Shown: positions 1 to 6,313, numbered from the stretch's first letter. The stretch: 8,772 nucleotides of DNA from Candidatus Izemoplasma sp. (GCA_007117555.1 SKGI01000073.1:1-8772), one strand, 5' to 3'. Notes: a model not told the origin generated them from the sequence alone. Translations and numbers: made by a program.

Positions 1-462
1 ATTGATTACCCTTTGCATGTCTTAGAAAACGGTGATACTTCAGACAGTGAAAACCTTGAAACATTGATTGGTGATGCCATGGTGCTTGACTTCAGTCATG
101 TCGAAACAGCGATTACAGCTGAAGATCTAAAAGCTTATGCTATTAAGCCCGAGAGTTTCGTATTGTTAAAAACCGCAAACAGTAAAACGGATACGTTTTC
201 GTTTGATTTTATCTACCTTGCTGACGATGCAGCGGCCTATCTTGCTGAGATTGGGGTGCGTGGTGTCGGTATTGATGCTTTAGGCATTGAACGTAATCAA
301 GCTGGACAACCAACGCATAAACACTTACTTAGTCAAGGGATTGTCATTATCGAAGGTTTGCGTCTTAAGACAATCCGCGAAGGCCATTATACGATGATAT
401 GTTTACCGCTTAAAATTCAAGGTGTTGAAGCGGCCCCAGCCCGTGTCATTTTGACCGAATAA
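1..462 (+). CDS. Cyclase family protein (kynurenine formamidase-like metal hydrolase), 5' end missing
   Basis: The frame is open from the first base, so the N-terminus lies outside the window; the TTG at 13 should not be taken as the start. The first residues, IDYPLH, fit the end of the family's metal-binding HxGTHxDxPxH motif (D2, P4, H6 here). Further family marks follow: GVGIDALGIE near residues 89-98, then a histidine at about 106, LL, and an IIEGL segment whose glutamate (about 118) is the usual catalytic/metal partner, and a C-terminal LPLKIQGVEAAPAR segment. About 153 residues remain of a usual 200-220. Known members are metal-dependent amide or ester hydrolases, including KynB-type N-formylkynurenine formamidases, but many have unknown substrates, so no gene symbol is given. 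No tryptophan-catabolism neighbours are visible. The gene ends seven bases before a strong terminator, so it is the last gene of its transcript. Family call is firm; substrate is unknown. Confidence 0.88.
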   Translation: MDYPLHVLENGDTSDSENLETLIGDAMVLDFSHVETAITAEDLKAYAIKPESFVLLKTANSKTDTFSFDFIYLADDAAAYLAEIGVRGVGIDALGIERNQAGQPTHKHLLSQGIVIIEGLRLKTIREGHYTMICLPLKIQGVEAAPARVILTE

Positions 463-468
463 GTCTGT

Positions 469-504
469 GACCTTTTGCCTCGTTAGGCAAAAGGTCTTTT
501 CTTT
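469..504 (+). terminator. Rho-independent terminator after the cyclase gene
   Basis: A perfect 12-bp stem (469-480 paired with 485-496, arm GACCTTTTGCCT) closes a 4-base loop, CGTT, and is followed directly by TTTTCTTT. It starts seven bases after the TAA stop of the cyclase gene and lies before the next promoter, which fits transcription ending here. Confidence 0.93.
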
Positions 505-514
505 GAGGGCGTAC

Positions 515-543
515 TTGTCACACGTAAGACATTTCGTTATAAT
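515..543 (+). promoter_or_regulatory. Sigma-A-type promoter of the exporter-acetyltransferase unit
   Basis: A -35 box TTGTCA (515-520) and a perfect -10 box TATAAT (538-543) are separated by exactly 17 bases. Transcription would begin near 550, giving a leader of about 54 bases before the chosen ATG at 604. It lies just behind the cyclase terminator, so the two downstream genes form a separate transcription unit. Confidence 0.85.
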
Positions 544-603
544 GAAGCCAGTATAAAGTATGTCATGTTCATGTATAATAAAGACTTTAAAGAAGGTGAT
601 CGC

Positions 604-1596
604 ATGAACCGTACAATGCATACAACCATCAAAATGGCTTTAGCGATGGTGTTTGCTTATAGCTTGGCTGAATTGCTCATGCTTGAGCAGACGCTTGCGG
701 CAGGTATTCTTGCTGTTTTATCTGTTCAATCTACTCGAACTGATTCGTTTGCTTTAGCATTGAAACGATTACTCGATGCGCTCTTTGCCTTAACACTCGG
801 GACAACTTTTTTCCTTTTATTCGGTTTTACCGCGTGGATTTTTGTCGTGTTTGCCGCAGTTTTTATCGCCGGTTCTTTTATCTTTAAGATTGAAGCAGGC
901 ATTGTCCCAAGTCTTGTTCTCGCCAGTCATGTGTTAGCCCCAGGGGCTTTCGACTTAAATGTTTTGCTGAATAGCGTGCTTTTAATGATTGTCGCTGTAT
1001 CGGTTGCCCTTGCTTTAGGACTCATCTATCCGATGCGCAGTCAACAGGTGCTATCTCGTTATGCCATTGAGTTAGATGCTCTAGTTAAGCAAGCTTTGCA
1101 AAGTGTTGTAGAAGGCTTAAAACTAACGACGCCGCCTGAAGACCGACAAAAAACATTGCAAGAAGCACGCAATCGCTTTCGAAACTTACGTGCCGTAGCT
1201 ACTGAAGCAGATAAAGATCTTCTATTTGACAAAAATCATCGCTTGATGCATTACTTACGGATGCGTGACATGCAAATGCGACGAGTTCGTCGTTTGCATG
1301 AATTGCTTGATCATCTTGAATCAAATCATCCGCATGCCTTGACACTCGCACACTACATTGAAGCACTTATCCCTGATATTGGGGCGGTTGATAAAGCAAC
1401 CGCTCAACTTAAGCGATTGCACAATTTACTTGAAGACTATCGCCAAAAGCCTTTACCAAGTAGTCGCCAAGCTTTTGAATCACGCGCCATTCTTTTTCAA
1501 ATGGTTTATGAGCTACAAGCTTTTTTACAAGCTAAAATAGAATATCATACGCACTATGATCCTCTATCTACACAGAAAGTGAAAGATACATCATGA
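604..1596 (+). CDS. Aromatic acid exporter (ArAE/DUF939-type) family membrane protein
   Basis: A 330-residue protein with a hydrophobic N-terminal half (about residues 5-145) forming closely packed membrane helices. The first helices carry an ALAMVFAYSLAELL and AAGILAVLSVQSTRTDSF pattern typical of the bacterial aromatic-acid-exporter family (ArAE_1/DUF939). The rest (about 146-330) is a charged, soluble helical domain with many Arg, His and Leu residues, matching the family's separate C-terminal domain and its usual length of about 320-340. Members are inner-membrane proteins thought to export aromatic or related organic acids; the substrate here is unknown. The longest ORF opens at ATG 565, but AGAAGG (591-596) sits seven bases before ATG 604, so 604 is preferred. 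The final TGA overlaps the next gene's ATG (ATGA), indicating translational coupling with the acetyltransferase. TGA is thus a real stop in this organism. Confidence 0.87.
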   Translation: MNRTMHTTIKMALAMVFAYSLAELLMLEQTLAAGILAVLSVQSTRTDSFALALKRLLDALFALTLGTTFFLLFGFTAWIFVVFAAVFIAGSFIFKIEAGIVPSLVLASHVLAPGAFDLNVLLNSVLLMIVAVSVALALGLIYPMRSQQVLSRYAIELDALVKQALQSVVEGLKLTTPPEDRQKTLQEARNRFRNLRAVATEADKDLLFDKNHRLMHYLRMRDMQMRRVRRLHELLDHLESNHPHALTLAHYIEALIPDIGAVDKATAQLKRLHNLLEDYRQKPLPSSRQAFESRAILFQMVYELQAFLQAKIEYHTHYDPLSTQKVKDTS

Positions 1597-2126
1597 CCAC
1601 TCATAACATGCGCTGCCACATCCGAGCAGCCACTGAAAATGATGCGACGTTATTAGCCGACTGGTGGGCAGATGGCAATGTGATGGAACATGCTGGCTTT
1701 CCAAACGGCCTAAAAACGGATTTTGATGCTTTACGTGAACGTTTAAAAACCCAAACAAAATCAAATATAATATGGATGATCGAACATCCAGCACATCATC
1801 CCATCGGCGAGATGAACCACCGTATAAAAGAGCGTAAAGCTGAAATTGGTATTAAACTATGCGTTGCAACAAGTCAAAATAAAGGTCTTGGCTCAGAAGC
1901 TTTAACCTGGTTGATTCACATGTTGTTTAAGGACTATGATATCGTTGCAATTGTCTTAGACACGATGATTGAAAACATACGCGCACAAGCAGTGTATGAA
2001 AAGCTTCACTTTAAACAAATCGATCGGTTAGAAAACTGCTGGCAAGATCAACTTGGACATTGGCGTACTGCCATGGTCTATCAGTTAACGTATGATGATT
2101 ATCAACGTCATTATGGCAAGATATAG
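1593..2126 (+). CDS. GNAT family N-acetyltransferase
   Basis: A 177-residue protein with the GNAT fold signature. It opens with the usual first strand (CHIRAATENDATLLADWW), then an MEHAGFPNG segment common in one GNAT subgroup. The acetyl-CoA pyrophosphate loop is QNKGLG at about residues 92-97 (R/Q-x-x-G-x-G/A), followed by helix SEALTWLIHMLF, and the late ENIRAQAVYEKLHFKQI segment has the conserved Asn and Tyr of motif B. It would transfer an acetyl group from acetyl-CoA to an amine, but the acceptor (small molecule, antibiotic or protein N-terminus) cannot be told. The start overlaps the exporter stop by four bases and the purine-rich AGAAAGTGAAAG ahead is only a weak ribosome site, so translation is probably coupled. 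Pairing with an exporter hints at a shared role in handling a small molecule, but this is inference. A terminator follows 48 bases after the stop. Confidence 0.9.
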   Translation: MTTHNMRCHIRAATENDATLLADWWADGNVMEHAGFPNGLKTDFDALRERLKTQTKSNIIWMIEHPAHHPIGEMNHRIKERKAEIGIKLCVATSQNKGLGSEALTWLIHMLFKDYDIVAIVLDTMIENIRAQAVYEKLHFKQIDRLENCWQDQLGHWRTAMVYQLTYDDYQRHYGKI

Positions 2127-2173
2127 GAAAATCTACTTATGCTTCAGCCTGTTTTTGCATTCAATAGAAAAAG

Positions 2174-2211
2174 ATACAAGGCACACTCTCTTGAAGGTGC
2201 CTTGTATTTTT
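2174..2211. terminator. Bidirectional terminator after the acetyltransferase gene
   Basis: A perfect 11-bp stem (2174-2184 with 2197-2207, arm ATACAAGGCAC) and a 12-base loop are followed by TTTTT on the plus strand. On the minus strand the same hairpin is followed by CTTTTTC. It ends the exporter-acetyltransferase transcript and could also end the small minus-strand gene whose stop lies 33 bases away (2241). Confidence 0.87.
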
Positions 2212-2240
2212 AACGATAAATATCTAGTAAACTAAATGGA

Positions 2241-2348
2241 CTATGCAAAAAATAACCAATACAATAACGCGGCTATAAGCACAATCGCGATGACAACTGC
2301 CTTGCGTATATAGCGCCGTACTTTTCGTCTAAAGTAACGATGGATGAT
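2241..2348 (-). CDS. Putative 35-residue basic single-pass membrane protein with non-AUG (ATC) start
   Basis: Reading leftwards from 2348, the frame encodes two Ile codons, then HRYFRRKVRRYIRK, then a 19-residue hydrophobic stretch (AVVIAIVLIAALLYWLFFA) ending at TAG 2241-2243. A strongly basic N-terminus before one helix is a textbook small membrane protein with the N-terminus inside. AAGGGG (2360-2355) stands six bases ahead of the first ATC, where a start codon would be expected. An in-frame TGA lies just upstream (2354-2352), so no ATG, GTG or TTG can serve. A plausible promoter lies upstream and the bidirectional hairpin at 2174-2207 lies just after the stop. Either ATC is used for initiation, as ATT is in infC, or a mutation or sequence error changed an ATG (ATC to ATG is one base). 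I do not recognise a family. Shape and flanking signals support it; the start is the weak point. Confidence 0.45.
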   Translation of the reverse strand: MIHRYFRRKVRRYIRKAVVIAIVLIAALLYWLFFA

Positions 2349-2407
2349 TGATCACCCCTTGTTGTCATAAATGGTATTGACACATTGAACGCACCAAATC
2401 ATAGCAT

Positions 2408-2437
2408 TATCTAGGATTACTTTATTGACGAAGACAA
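2408..2437 (-). promoter_or_regulatory. Candidate promoter for the small membrane ORF
   Basis: On the minus strand, TTGTCT (2437-2432) and TAGATA (2413-2408) are 18 bases apart. Transcription would start near 2401, about 50 bases before the ribosome site AAGGGG and the ATC at 2348. The match to consensus is moderate. A 14-bp palindrome lies just upstream of the -35 box. Confidence 0.4.
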
Positions 2438-2449
2438 TTTCAGTCTAAC

Positions 2450-2463
2450 ATGTCTATAGACAT
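2450..2463. repeat. 14-bp perfect palindrome, possible operator
   Basis: The sequence ATGTCTATAGACAT is identical to its reverse complement over all 14 bases. It lies 13 bases upstream of the candidate minus-strand -35 box, a position suited to an activator, and beside the minus-strand terminator at 2485-2510. There is no T-run and no loop, so it is not a terminator. Binding by a dimeric regulator is inference. Confidence 0.4.
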
Positions 2464-2484
2464 AATTCACAGAGGGTTAGAGGA

Positions 2485-2510
2485 TAAAAAAGAGACGCCT
2501 AAGCGACTCT
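2485..2510 (-). terminator. Minus-strand terminator downstream of the PatB-type lyase gene
   Basis: Read on the minus strand, AGAGTCGC (2510-2503) pairs with GCGTCTCT (2498-2491) with one T-T mismatch around a 4-base loop, followed by a run of T residues. It is the first clear terminator after the lyase gene, so that transcript would carry a 3' tail of about 240 bases. It also insulates the small minus-strand ORF beyond it. Confidence 0.65.
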
Positions 2511-2750
2511 AAAGATATAATCACAGTTAAAGATATCTTAAATTTCACGCACTTTAAGTCTCCTGTTAGATAAGCGTTTAAACAAATAGCGACATAATAA
2601 GGAGATGACCTTAATGAAATGTCTAACCGTTACATGAACTACGGTGACATAATTAAAAATCAAAAAGATGCATTTATCATAGAAAAAATGAAGCCAAAGT
2701 GTTTCAAGAACATAACCAAGCTCTACTACTTGCATGCCTATTTAAGTTAT
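2511..2750. other. A+T-rich stretch with no convincing gene
   Basis: This stretch lies between the lyase stop and its terminator. On the minus strand a 65-codon frame (2735-2538) has only a weak TAGG ribosome site and an odd composition. On the plus strand AAGGAG (2599-2604) precedes ATG 2614, which opens a 7-codon frame (MKCLTVT, stop 2635-2637). Its ATGA overlaps ATG 2634, which lies inside a 48-codon frame (2619-2765) reading into the lyase stop. Neither product resembles a known family, and no plus-strand promoter or terminator brackets them. The most economical reading is an untranslated 3' region or gene remnant. Confidence 0.4.
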
Positions 2751-3917
2751 TTATGGTGTCTTTGATAATGTTGAAAATACCTTATCAAGACGTTTCAAAC
2801 CTTCTTCAAGTTGTTCTGCTGAACAAGCAAGATTTAAACGCATCCACGTCACACACTGACGCCCGAACGGTTTTCCTGCTGAAACAACAAGTTTTTCCTT
2901 ATGACACACTTTCTCAAAACGTGTGCCATCTTTGTCTAATGCCTCAATGTTTAACCAAGCAAGATACGTCCCTTCAAGAGGGCTCATCTTGACCATCGGA
3001 TAATGGGTTTTAAGCCAAAATTCTAGTGTTTGAGCTTGCTTAGCAATATGGTTGTTTTGCGCATCGACCCATAGTTCGCCATTGGTGTAAGCTGCAATCA
3101 TCGCTTCAATACCAAATACATTTGAGCCACTTAAAAAGAACCGGTCAAGGTGCTTTTTGATTTGTTTACGTGCATGTGGATCAAATACAACAAGATTAGC
3201 CGTTTGTAACCCGGCAAGATTGAACGTTTTGCCAGGTGCTTGTACGACAATCAGTTTGTCGTAATAATCAACATAAGAAGCGATCGATTTAAACTGATGC
3301 GGAGCCATGATTAAATCCGCATGGATTTCATCGCTGATGAGCCACACATCATACTGTTTACATAGCGCAATCAGTTGTGTTAACTCTTCGTCACGCCATA
3401 CGCGACCGACTGGATTATGTGGGCTACAAAAAACGAGCATCTTTGCACCGTTTTTGAAGCATGATTCTAAATGTTCAAAATCAATACGATAGTTTGCATC
3501 CGTTTCAAGCAGCGGGTTTTCAATTAATTTTCTACGATGTTGTTTGACAAGCGGATAAAACACATGATAAACGGGTGTTTGAATGACCACAGCATCGTTC
3601 GTTTCAGTTAAAGTATCTAATACAATCGATAAGGCGGTTAGTACTTTTGAGGTCACGAGCAATGTATCTTTTTCAGGTTTATAGCCATACCGGCGCGCAA
3701 ACCAATCGAGTACCGCGGACTTATACGTCTCATCCGCAAACGTATAACCATAAGCGCCATGTTCAACGCGTTGTTTAAGCGCCGCTTTAACGCATGGCGC
3801 TGTCTCATAATCTGAGTCTGCGACTGAAAAGGCAAGTACCGATGTATGGCCGACCTTTTCAATGGCCATCATCCATTTCGCTGAGCGACTGTGTCGGCGA
3901 TCAAGTGTATCAAACAT
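2751..3917 (-). CDS. MalY/PatB family PLP-dependent cystathionine beta-lyase-type enzyme
   Basis: A 388-residue fold-type I aminotransferase-like protein close to MalY/PatB. Numbered from the chosen start: the opening FDTLDRRHSRSAKW matches the family N-terminus; Tyr117 is in TPVYHVF; the cofactor-binding Asn168 is in HNPVGRVW; Asp196 is in SDEIHADL; the Schiff-base Lys230 is in APGKTFNLAGLQ; the carboxylate-binding Arg360 is in MRLNLA. All key PLP residues are present. Enzymes of this type cleave C-S bonds of cystathionine or cysteine conjugates to give a thiol, pyruvate and ammonia; some also repress maltose genes. The usual VADMDF segment reads VADSDY here. An ATG exists at 3926, but GAAAGG abuts it and is nine bases from ATG 3917, so 3917 is preferred. 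It follows the acyltransferase gene after about 47 bases with no terminator between, so they are probably co-transcribed. Exact substrate is unknown. Confidence 0.9.
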   Translation of the reverse strand: MFDTLDRRHSRSAKWMMAIEKVGHTSVLAFSVADSDYETAPCVKAALKQRVEHGAYGYTFADETYKSAVLDWFARRYGYKPEKDTLLVTSKVLTALSIVLDTLTETNDAVVIQTPVYHVFYPLVKQHRRKLIENPLLETDANYRIDFEHLESCFKNGAKMLVFCSPHNPVGRVWRDEELTQLIALCKQYDVWLISDEIHADLIMAPHQFKSIASYVDYYDKLIVVQAPGKTFNLAGLQTANLVVFDPHARKQIKKHLDRFFLSGSNVFGIEAMIAAYTNGELWVDAQNNHIAKQAQTLEFWLKTHYPMVKMSPLEGTYLAWLNIEALDKDGTRFEKVCHKEKLVVSAGKPFGRQCVTWMRLNLACSAEQLEEGLKRLDKVFSTLSKTP

Positions 3918-3964
3918 GGAGTTCATCCTTTCTTTGTTTCGTCATGAAACGCTTTTAAATAACA

Positions 3965-5221
3965 TTATTTCTTGAGACGTTTCGCGCGTTGATAAAAGAC
4001 TTCAACCGCTAAAGAAAGCTTTGTCACAACGCCTGGTGGGCCATCAAAACCAAGAAAGTAGGTCATGCCATCGACTGAATAGCTAAGGTAATCTTTGCCA
4101 TGATGGTGTTTATACGCCACATGCACAGCCATTTGGTTTTGATTTTCACGCCGGACTGTCCGCGTCTCACCAGCATCATCATATGTAAAAAAGAGCGCTT
4201 CAGTGGTATGTTTGAACTGCGCTTTGCCTAAGGGGATAAACCCTTTAATATTCGGCAACATGTATAAATCGACTTCAGCTTCAAAATGATAAGTTTGTGC
4301 TTCAATCTCTTGGACAAGCGTTTCTTTTTGTTTGTCATACCAATCAGGCACTGTACGACTGGTATGGGTTGAGTGTTCAATAAGGTCGCCTGTTTCACTT
4401 AACGTATGGGTGATGCCACACGCTAAGCATGAAATGTCTGCATGGTTCGATTGCATCGTGTGCTCTTTCTCACAGATAGGACACCGATATAAAATGTTCT
4501 CAAGACCGACAGCTCGGTGCTTGTCACGGATTAAAATGTTGTTTTCTTTCTGCCAAACATAGTCATCATATTGAAATGCATCATGAATGGCTTTGTTAAT
4601 CGCATCGACTGACATTGTTTGCACCTGTTCACGCGTTAAAACTTGCGTTAAGAAAGATTCCGAGCGCAGTTTTCGTCGATACGGATGCCAATAAGGTTTG
4701 ACAAGATGGTGTCCAGGATTCAACAAGACGACAACGGGTACACCCATGAGTTTGGCCAGTTTTCCTAAACTATCAGGGATGACTTGATTGCGACCATCTA
4801 ATGTGTAACGCGCTTCAGGAAAAAGACTCATCGAACGGTTTTGTTTACGCAAGACATGTAACATATTTCGGGCGATGGTAGGGTCATTGCTGAATTTTCG
4901 TGTCAAAAATGAACCCGTCCATGCGACCGGCCTTTCCCGTTTCACACCTGCATCAAGGGCGATCACATTGCCAGGTGTTTTAGGAAAAAAAAGTTTCGCA
5001 AGCACTTTAAAGTCAAGAATACAACCATGTGATGATAACAACAAATAAGGTGTTTCAATGGGTGTCATGTGTTGCTTGACAAAACGATGGCGACGCCAAA
5101 AAAGGTGTGGAAAAGAACGTAGCCAAACATAAAGAACCATCAACCACATGCCGCGACGTGGGCGACTTTTATTTGTATAGGCCGGTTCTAAGCGAGTGCC
5201 TTTTTTATTAAGTTTTAACAT
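3965..5221 (-). CDS. PlsC-type acyltransferase with C-terminal zinc ribbon
   Basis: A 418-residue protein. After a hydrophobic segment (about 25-42) comes an acyltransferase domain of the 1-acylglycerol-3-phosphate acyltransferase type. Motif I is SSHGCILDF with the catalytic His65 and Asp70 (HX4D), motif III is LFPEAR at about 133-138 (FPEG in most members), and motif IV is GVPVVVLLNPGHH at about 160-172. Then a treble-Cys-pair module, CPIC (247-250) and CLAC (265-268), forms a probable zinc ribbon. A beta-rich tail of about 130 residues follows with no domain I can name. The likely reaction is transfer of a fatty acyl chain to a lysophospholipid-like acceptor at the inner membrane, but family members also acylate other molecules. 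An ATG exists at 5227, but GAGG touches it and stands seven bases from ATG 5221, so 5221 is preferred. First gene of a probable operon with the PatB-type lyase. Confidence 0.85.
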   Translation of the reverse strand: MLKLNKKGTRLEPAYTNKSRPRRGMWLMVLYVWLRSFPHLFWRRHRFVKQHMTPIETPYLLLSSHGCILDFKVLAKLFFPKTPGNVIALDAGVKRERPVAWTGSFLTRKFSNDPTIARNMLHVLRKQNRSMSLFPEARYTLDGRNQVIPDSLGKLAKLMGVPVVVLLNPGHHLVKPYWHPYRRKLRSESFLTQVLTREQVQTMSVDAINKAIHDAFQYDDYVWQKENNILIRDKHRAVGLENILYRCPICEKEHTMQSNHADISCLACGITHTLSETGDLIEHSTHTSRTVPDWYDKQKETLVQEIEAQTYHFEAEVDLYMLPNIKGFIPLGKAQFKHTTEALFFTYDDAGETRTVRRENQNQMAVHVAYKHHHGKDYLSYSVDGMTYFLGFDGPPGVVTKLSLAVEVFYQRAKRLKK

Positions 5222-5272
5222 CGTCATACCTCAACTCGATCGCCTTATGATTAAACAAGGCATAATGGGTAT

Positions 5273-5301
5273 AGATTAGACTAAAATCTCGTATTTTTCA
5301 A
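5273..5301 (-). promoter_or_regulatory. Candidate promoter of the acyltransferase-lyase operon
   Basis: On the minus strand TTGAAA (5301-5296) and TAATCT (5278-5273) are 17 bases apart, about 50 bases before ATG 5221. The -10 box matches the consensus poorly (3 of 6). Between it and the start there is a small 6-bp hairpin, CCTTGT with ATAAGG, just ahead of the ribosome site. Confidence 0.33.
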
Positions 5302-5356
5302 GTGTTTTCGTCTAGGTCGTGTGTTCTAAAATGCGTTATCCTGGTCCGTTAAACAC

Positions 5357-5385
5357 TTGCATGTCGTATTAAAAAACGCTATAAT
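5357..5385 (+). promoter_or_regulatory. Promoter of the 97-residue membrane protein gene
   Basis: A perfect -10 box TATAAT (5380-5385) follows TTGCAT (5357-5362) at 17 bases. Transcription would begin near 5392, leaving a short leader of about 24 bases with GGAGGTG (5404-5410) five bases before the GTG start. Confidence 0.7.
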
Positions 5386-5415
5386 GGCAAAGTACGGCAA
5401 ATCGGAGGTGTTTTT

Positions 5416-5709
5416 GTGAACAAGCGGTTTATCTTCCCCATTTTAATCTTTATATTTTTTGCGCTGGATATATTTGACGATCTCTTTGGATTCGCTGGAG
5501 ATAGTTTTCCTACTTGGATTATTTTGCCATTTCTTTTTCCTGCCATTGCTTATTTTTCCAACCAAGAAGAAAAAAAACGTAAAGCACGTAAAGAAGAATC
5601 TTTTAACCGCACGACCCTTTCTAACCCAAAGTCTGAACCGGATAAATCCTTAAATAATCAACCGTTATCCGATGAGTTTGCTTTTGATCCTGAAGATTAT
5701 AAATTGTAA
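5416..5709 (+). CDS. Small two-helix membrane protein of unknown function
   Basis: A 97-residue protein that I do not recognise. Two hydrophobic segments are visible: FIFPILIFIFFALDI (about 5-19) and PTWIILPFLFPAIAYF (about 32-47), separated by a short acidic loop. A highly basic and acidic stretch follows (EEKKRKARKEE, about 51-61), then a polar, Asn/Ser-rich linker and an acidic end, DEFAFDPEDYKL. Both termini are probably cytoplasmic. The start is GTG 5416 with a near-perfect GGAGGTG five bases upstream. The gene stands alone: its own promoter in front, a perfect terminator behind, divergent from the acyltransferase operon and convergent with the HD-GYP gene. This bracketing by strong signals makes it very likely a real gene despite the lack of a family match. 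Confidence 0.78.
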   Translation: MNKRFIFPILIFIFFALDIFDDLFGFAGDSFPTWIILPFLFPAIAYFSNQEEKKRKARKEESFNRTTLSNPKSEPDKSLNNQPLSDEFAFDPEDYKL

Positions 5710-5739
5710 TACGTCGATCATTAGATAATTCAATCAACC

Positions 5740-5778
5740 AAAAAAGATCCCCTTTCAATGTTAATGTGGGATCTTTTT
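5740..5778. terminator. Bidirectional terminator between convergent genes
   Basis: A perfect 11-bp stem (5741-5751 with 5768-5778, arm AAAAAGATCCC) and a 16-base loop form a hairpin whose ends are A and T runs on either strand. It stands 30 bases after the small membrane protein gene and 8 bases after the HD-GYP gene on the opposite strand, so it can end both transcripts. Confidence 0.9.
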
Positions 5779-5785
5779 ATGTGCT

Positions 5786-6304
5786 TTACGCGGTATGAAT
5801 CATATCGATGAATATATCGACAAGTTTTGGGTCAAACTGCGAGCCTTGAGCACGCCGCAGTTCAGCAATGGCTTCTAATTTGGTGACTGCCTTTTTATAG
5901 ACGCGGTCATGTGTCATAACATCGTATGCATCGATCATGGCAATTATCCGTGATAAGAGTGGAATATCTTCACCTTTAAGACCTTTAGGATACCCTTTCC
6001 CATCATACCACTCATGATGCGTGAGAATGAGATAAGCAATATGTTCTATTTCAGGAATGGTTGTGGCCATCTTGTAGCCAATTGTCGTATGGTTTTTCAT
6101 CATCTCATATTCTTCATCAGTTAAGCGACCCGGTTTTTTCAAAATGGCATCATCGATCCCAATCTTTCCGATATCATGCATCATCGCAAGCATCTCTAAA
6201 TCATTGAGCATTGTATAAGATAAGTTAAGTCGTTGTCCGAATTGATGCGCGAGAGCTTGCATGCGTTGGGCATGCTCTTCAGTTTCATCACTGCGTTCAT
6301 ACAA
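5786..6304 (-). CDS. HD-GYP domain (c-di-GMP phosphodiesterase), probable C-terminal half of a split gene
   Basis: About 172 residues that are almost entirely an HD-GYP domain. Counting from the TTG at 6304, the metal and catalytic set is complete: Glu/His in ETEEH (His11), HDIGK (43-47), His72 in KNHTTIG, the HHExxDGxGYP segment (96-106), and Asp125 in IDAYD. HD-GYP proteins hydrolyse cyclic-di-GMP to pGpG or GMP in the cytoplasm, so phosphodiesterase activity is plausible. The annotated TTG start is doubtful: no Shine-Dalgarno precedes it and the domain's first helix seems to begin upstream. The preceding codons KTAL continue in the same frame from the GGDEF gene, separated only by one TAA (6316-6314). 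Such GGDEF-HD-GYP fusions, with a segment like ALYERSDETEEHAQRM, are common in Firmicutes. It is best read as the second half of an interrupted gene, translated only by readthrough or weak reinitiation, if at all. Confidence 0.85.
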   Translation of the reverse strand: MYERSDETEEHAQRMQALAHQFGQRLNLSYTMLNDLEMLAMMHDIGKIGIDDAILKKPGRLTDEEYEMMKNHTTIGYKMATTIPEIEHIAYLILTHHEWYDGKGYPKGLKGEDIPLLSRIIAMIDAYDVMTHDRVYKKAVTKLEAIAELRRAQGSQFDPKLVDIFIDMIHTA

Positions 6305-6313
6305 GGCAGTTTT

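Noticed and set aside
565..603. Thirteen extra N-terminal codons of the exporter gene from ATG 565
   Set aside because: No ribosome site precedes ATG 565, which is close to the predicted transcription start, while AGAAGG is correctly placed for ATG 604. The extra residues are polar and unlike the family's start.
2425..2453. TTGACG as a plus-strand -35 box
   Set aside because: No -10-like sequence occurs 16-18 bases downstream (ACATGT at 17), and no supported plus-strand gene follows.
2538..2735. 65-codon minus-strand frame downstream of the lyase gene, before a terminator
   Set aside because: Only a weak TAGG precedes its ATG, the product is rich in Cys, Phe, Val and His without a recognisable pattern, and the region is A+T-rich. 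Its position before a terminator is explained equally well as the 3' untranslated end of the lyase transcript.
3936..3950. Inverted repeat GTTTC-GTCAT-GAAAC between the acyltransferase and lyase genes
   Set aside because: Arms of only five bases with no T-run: too weak for a terminator, and too short to claim as an operator.
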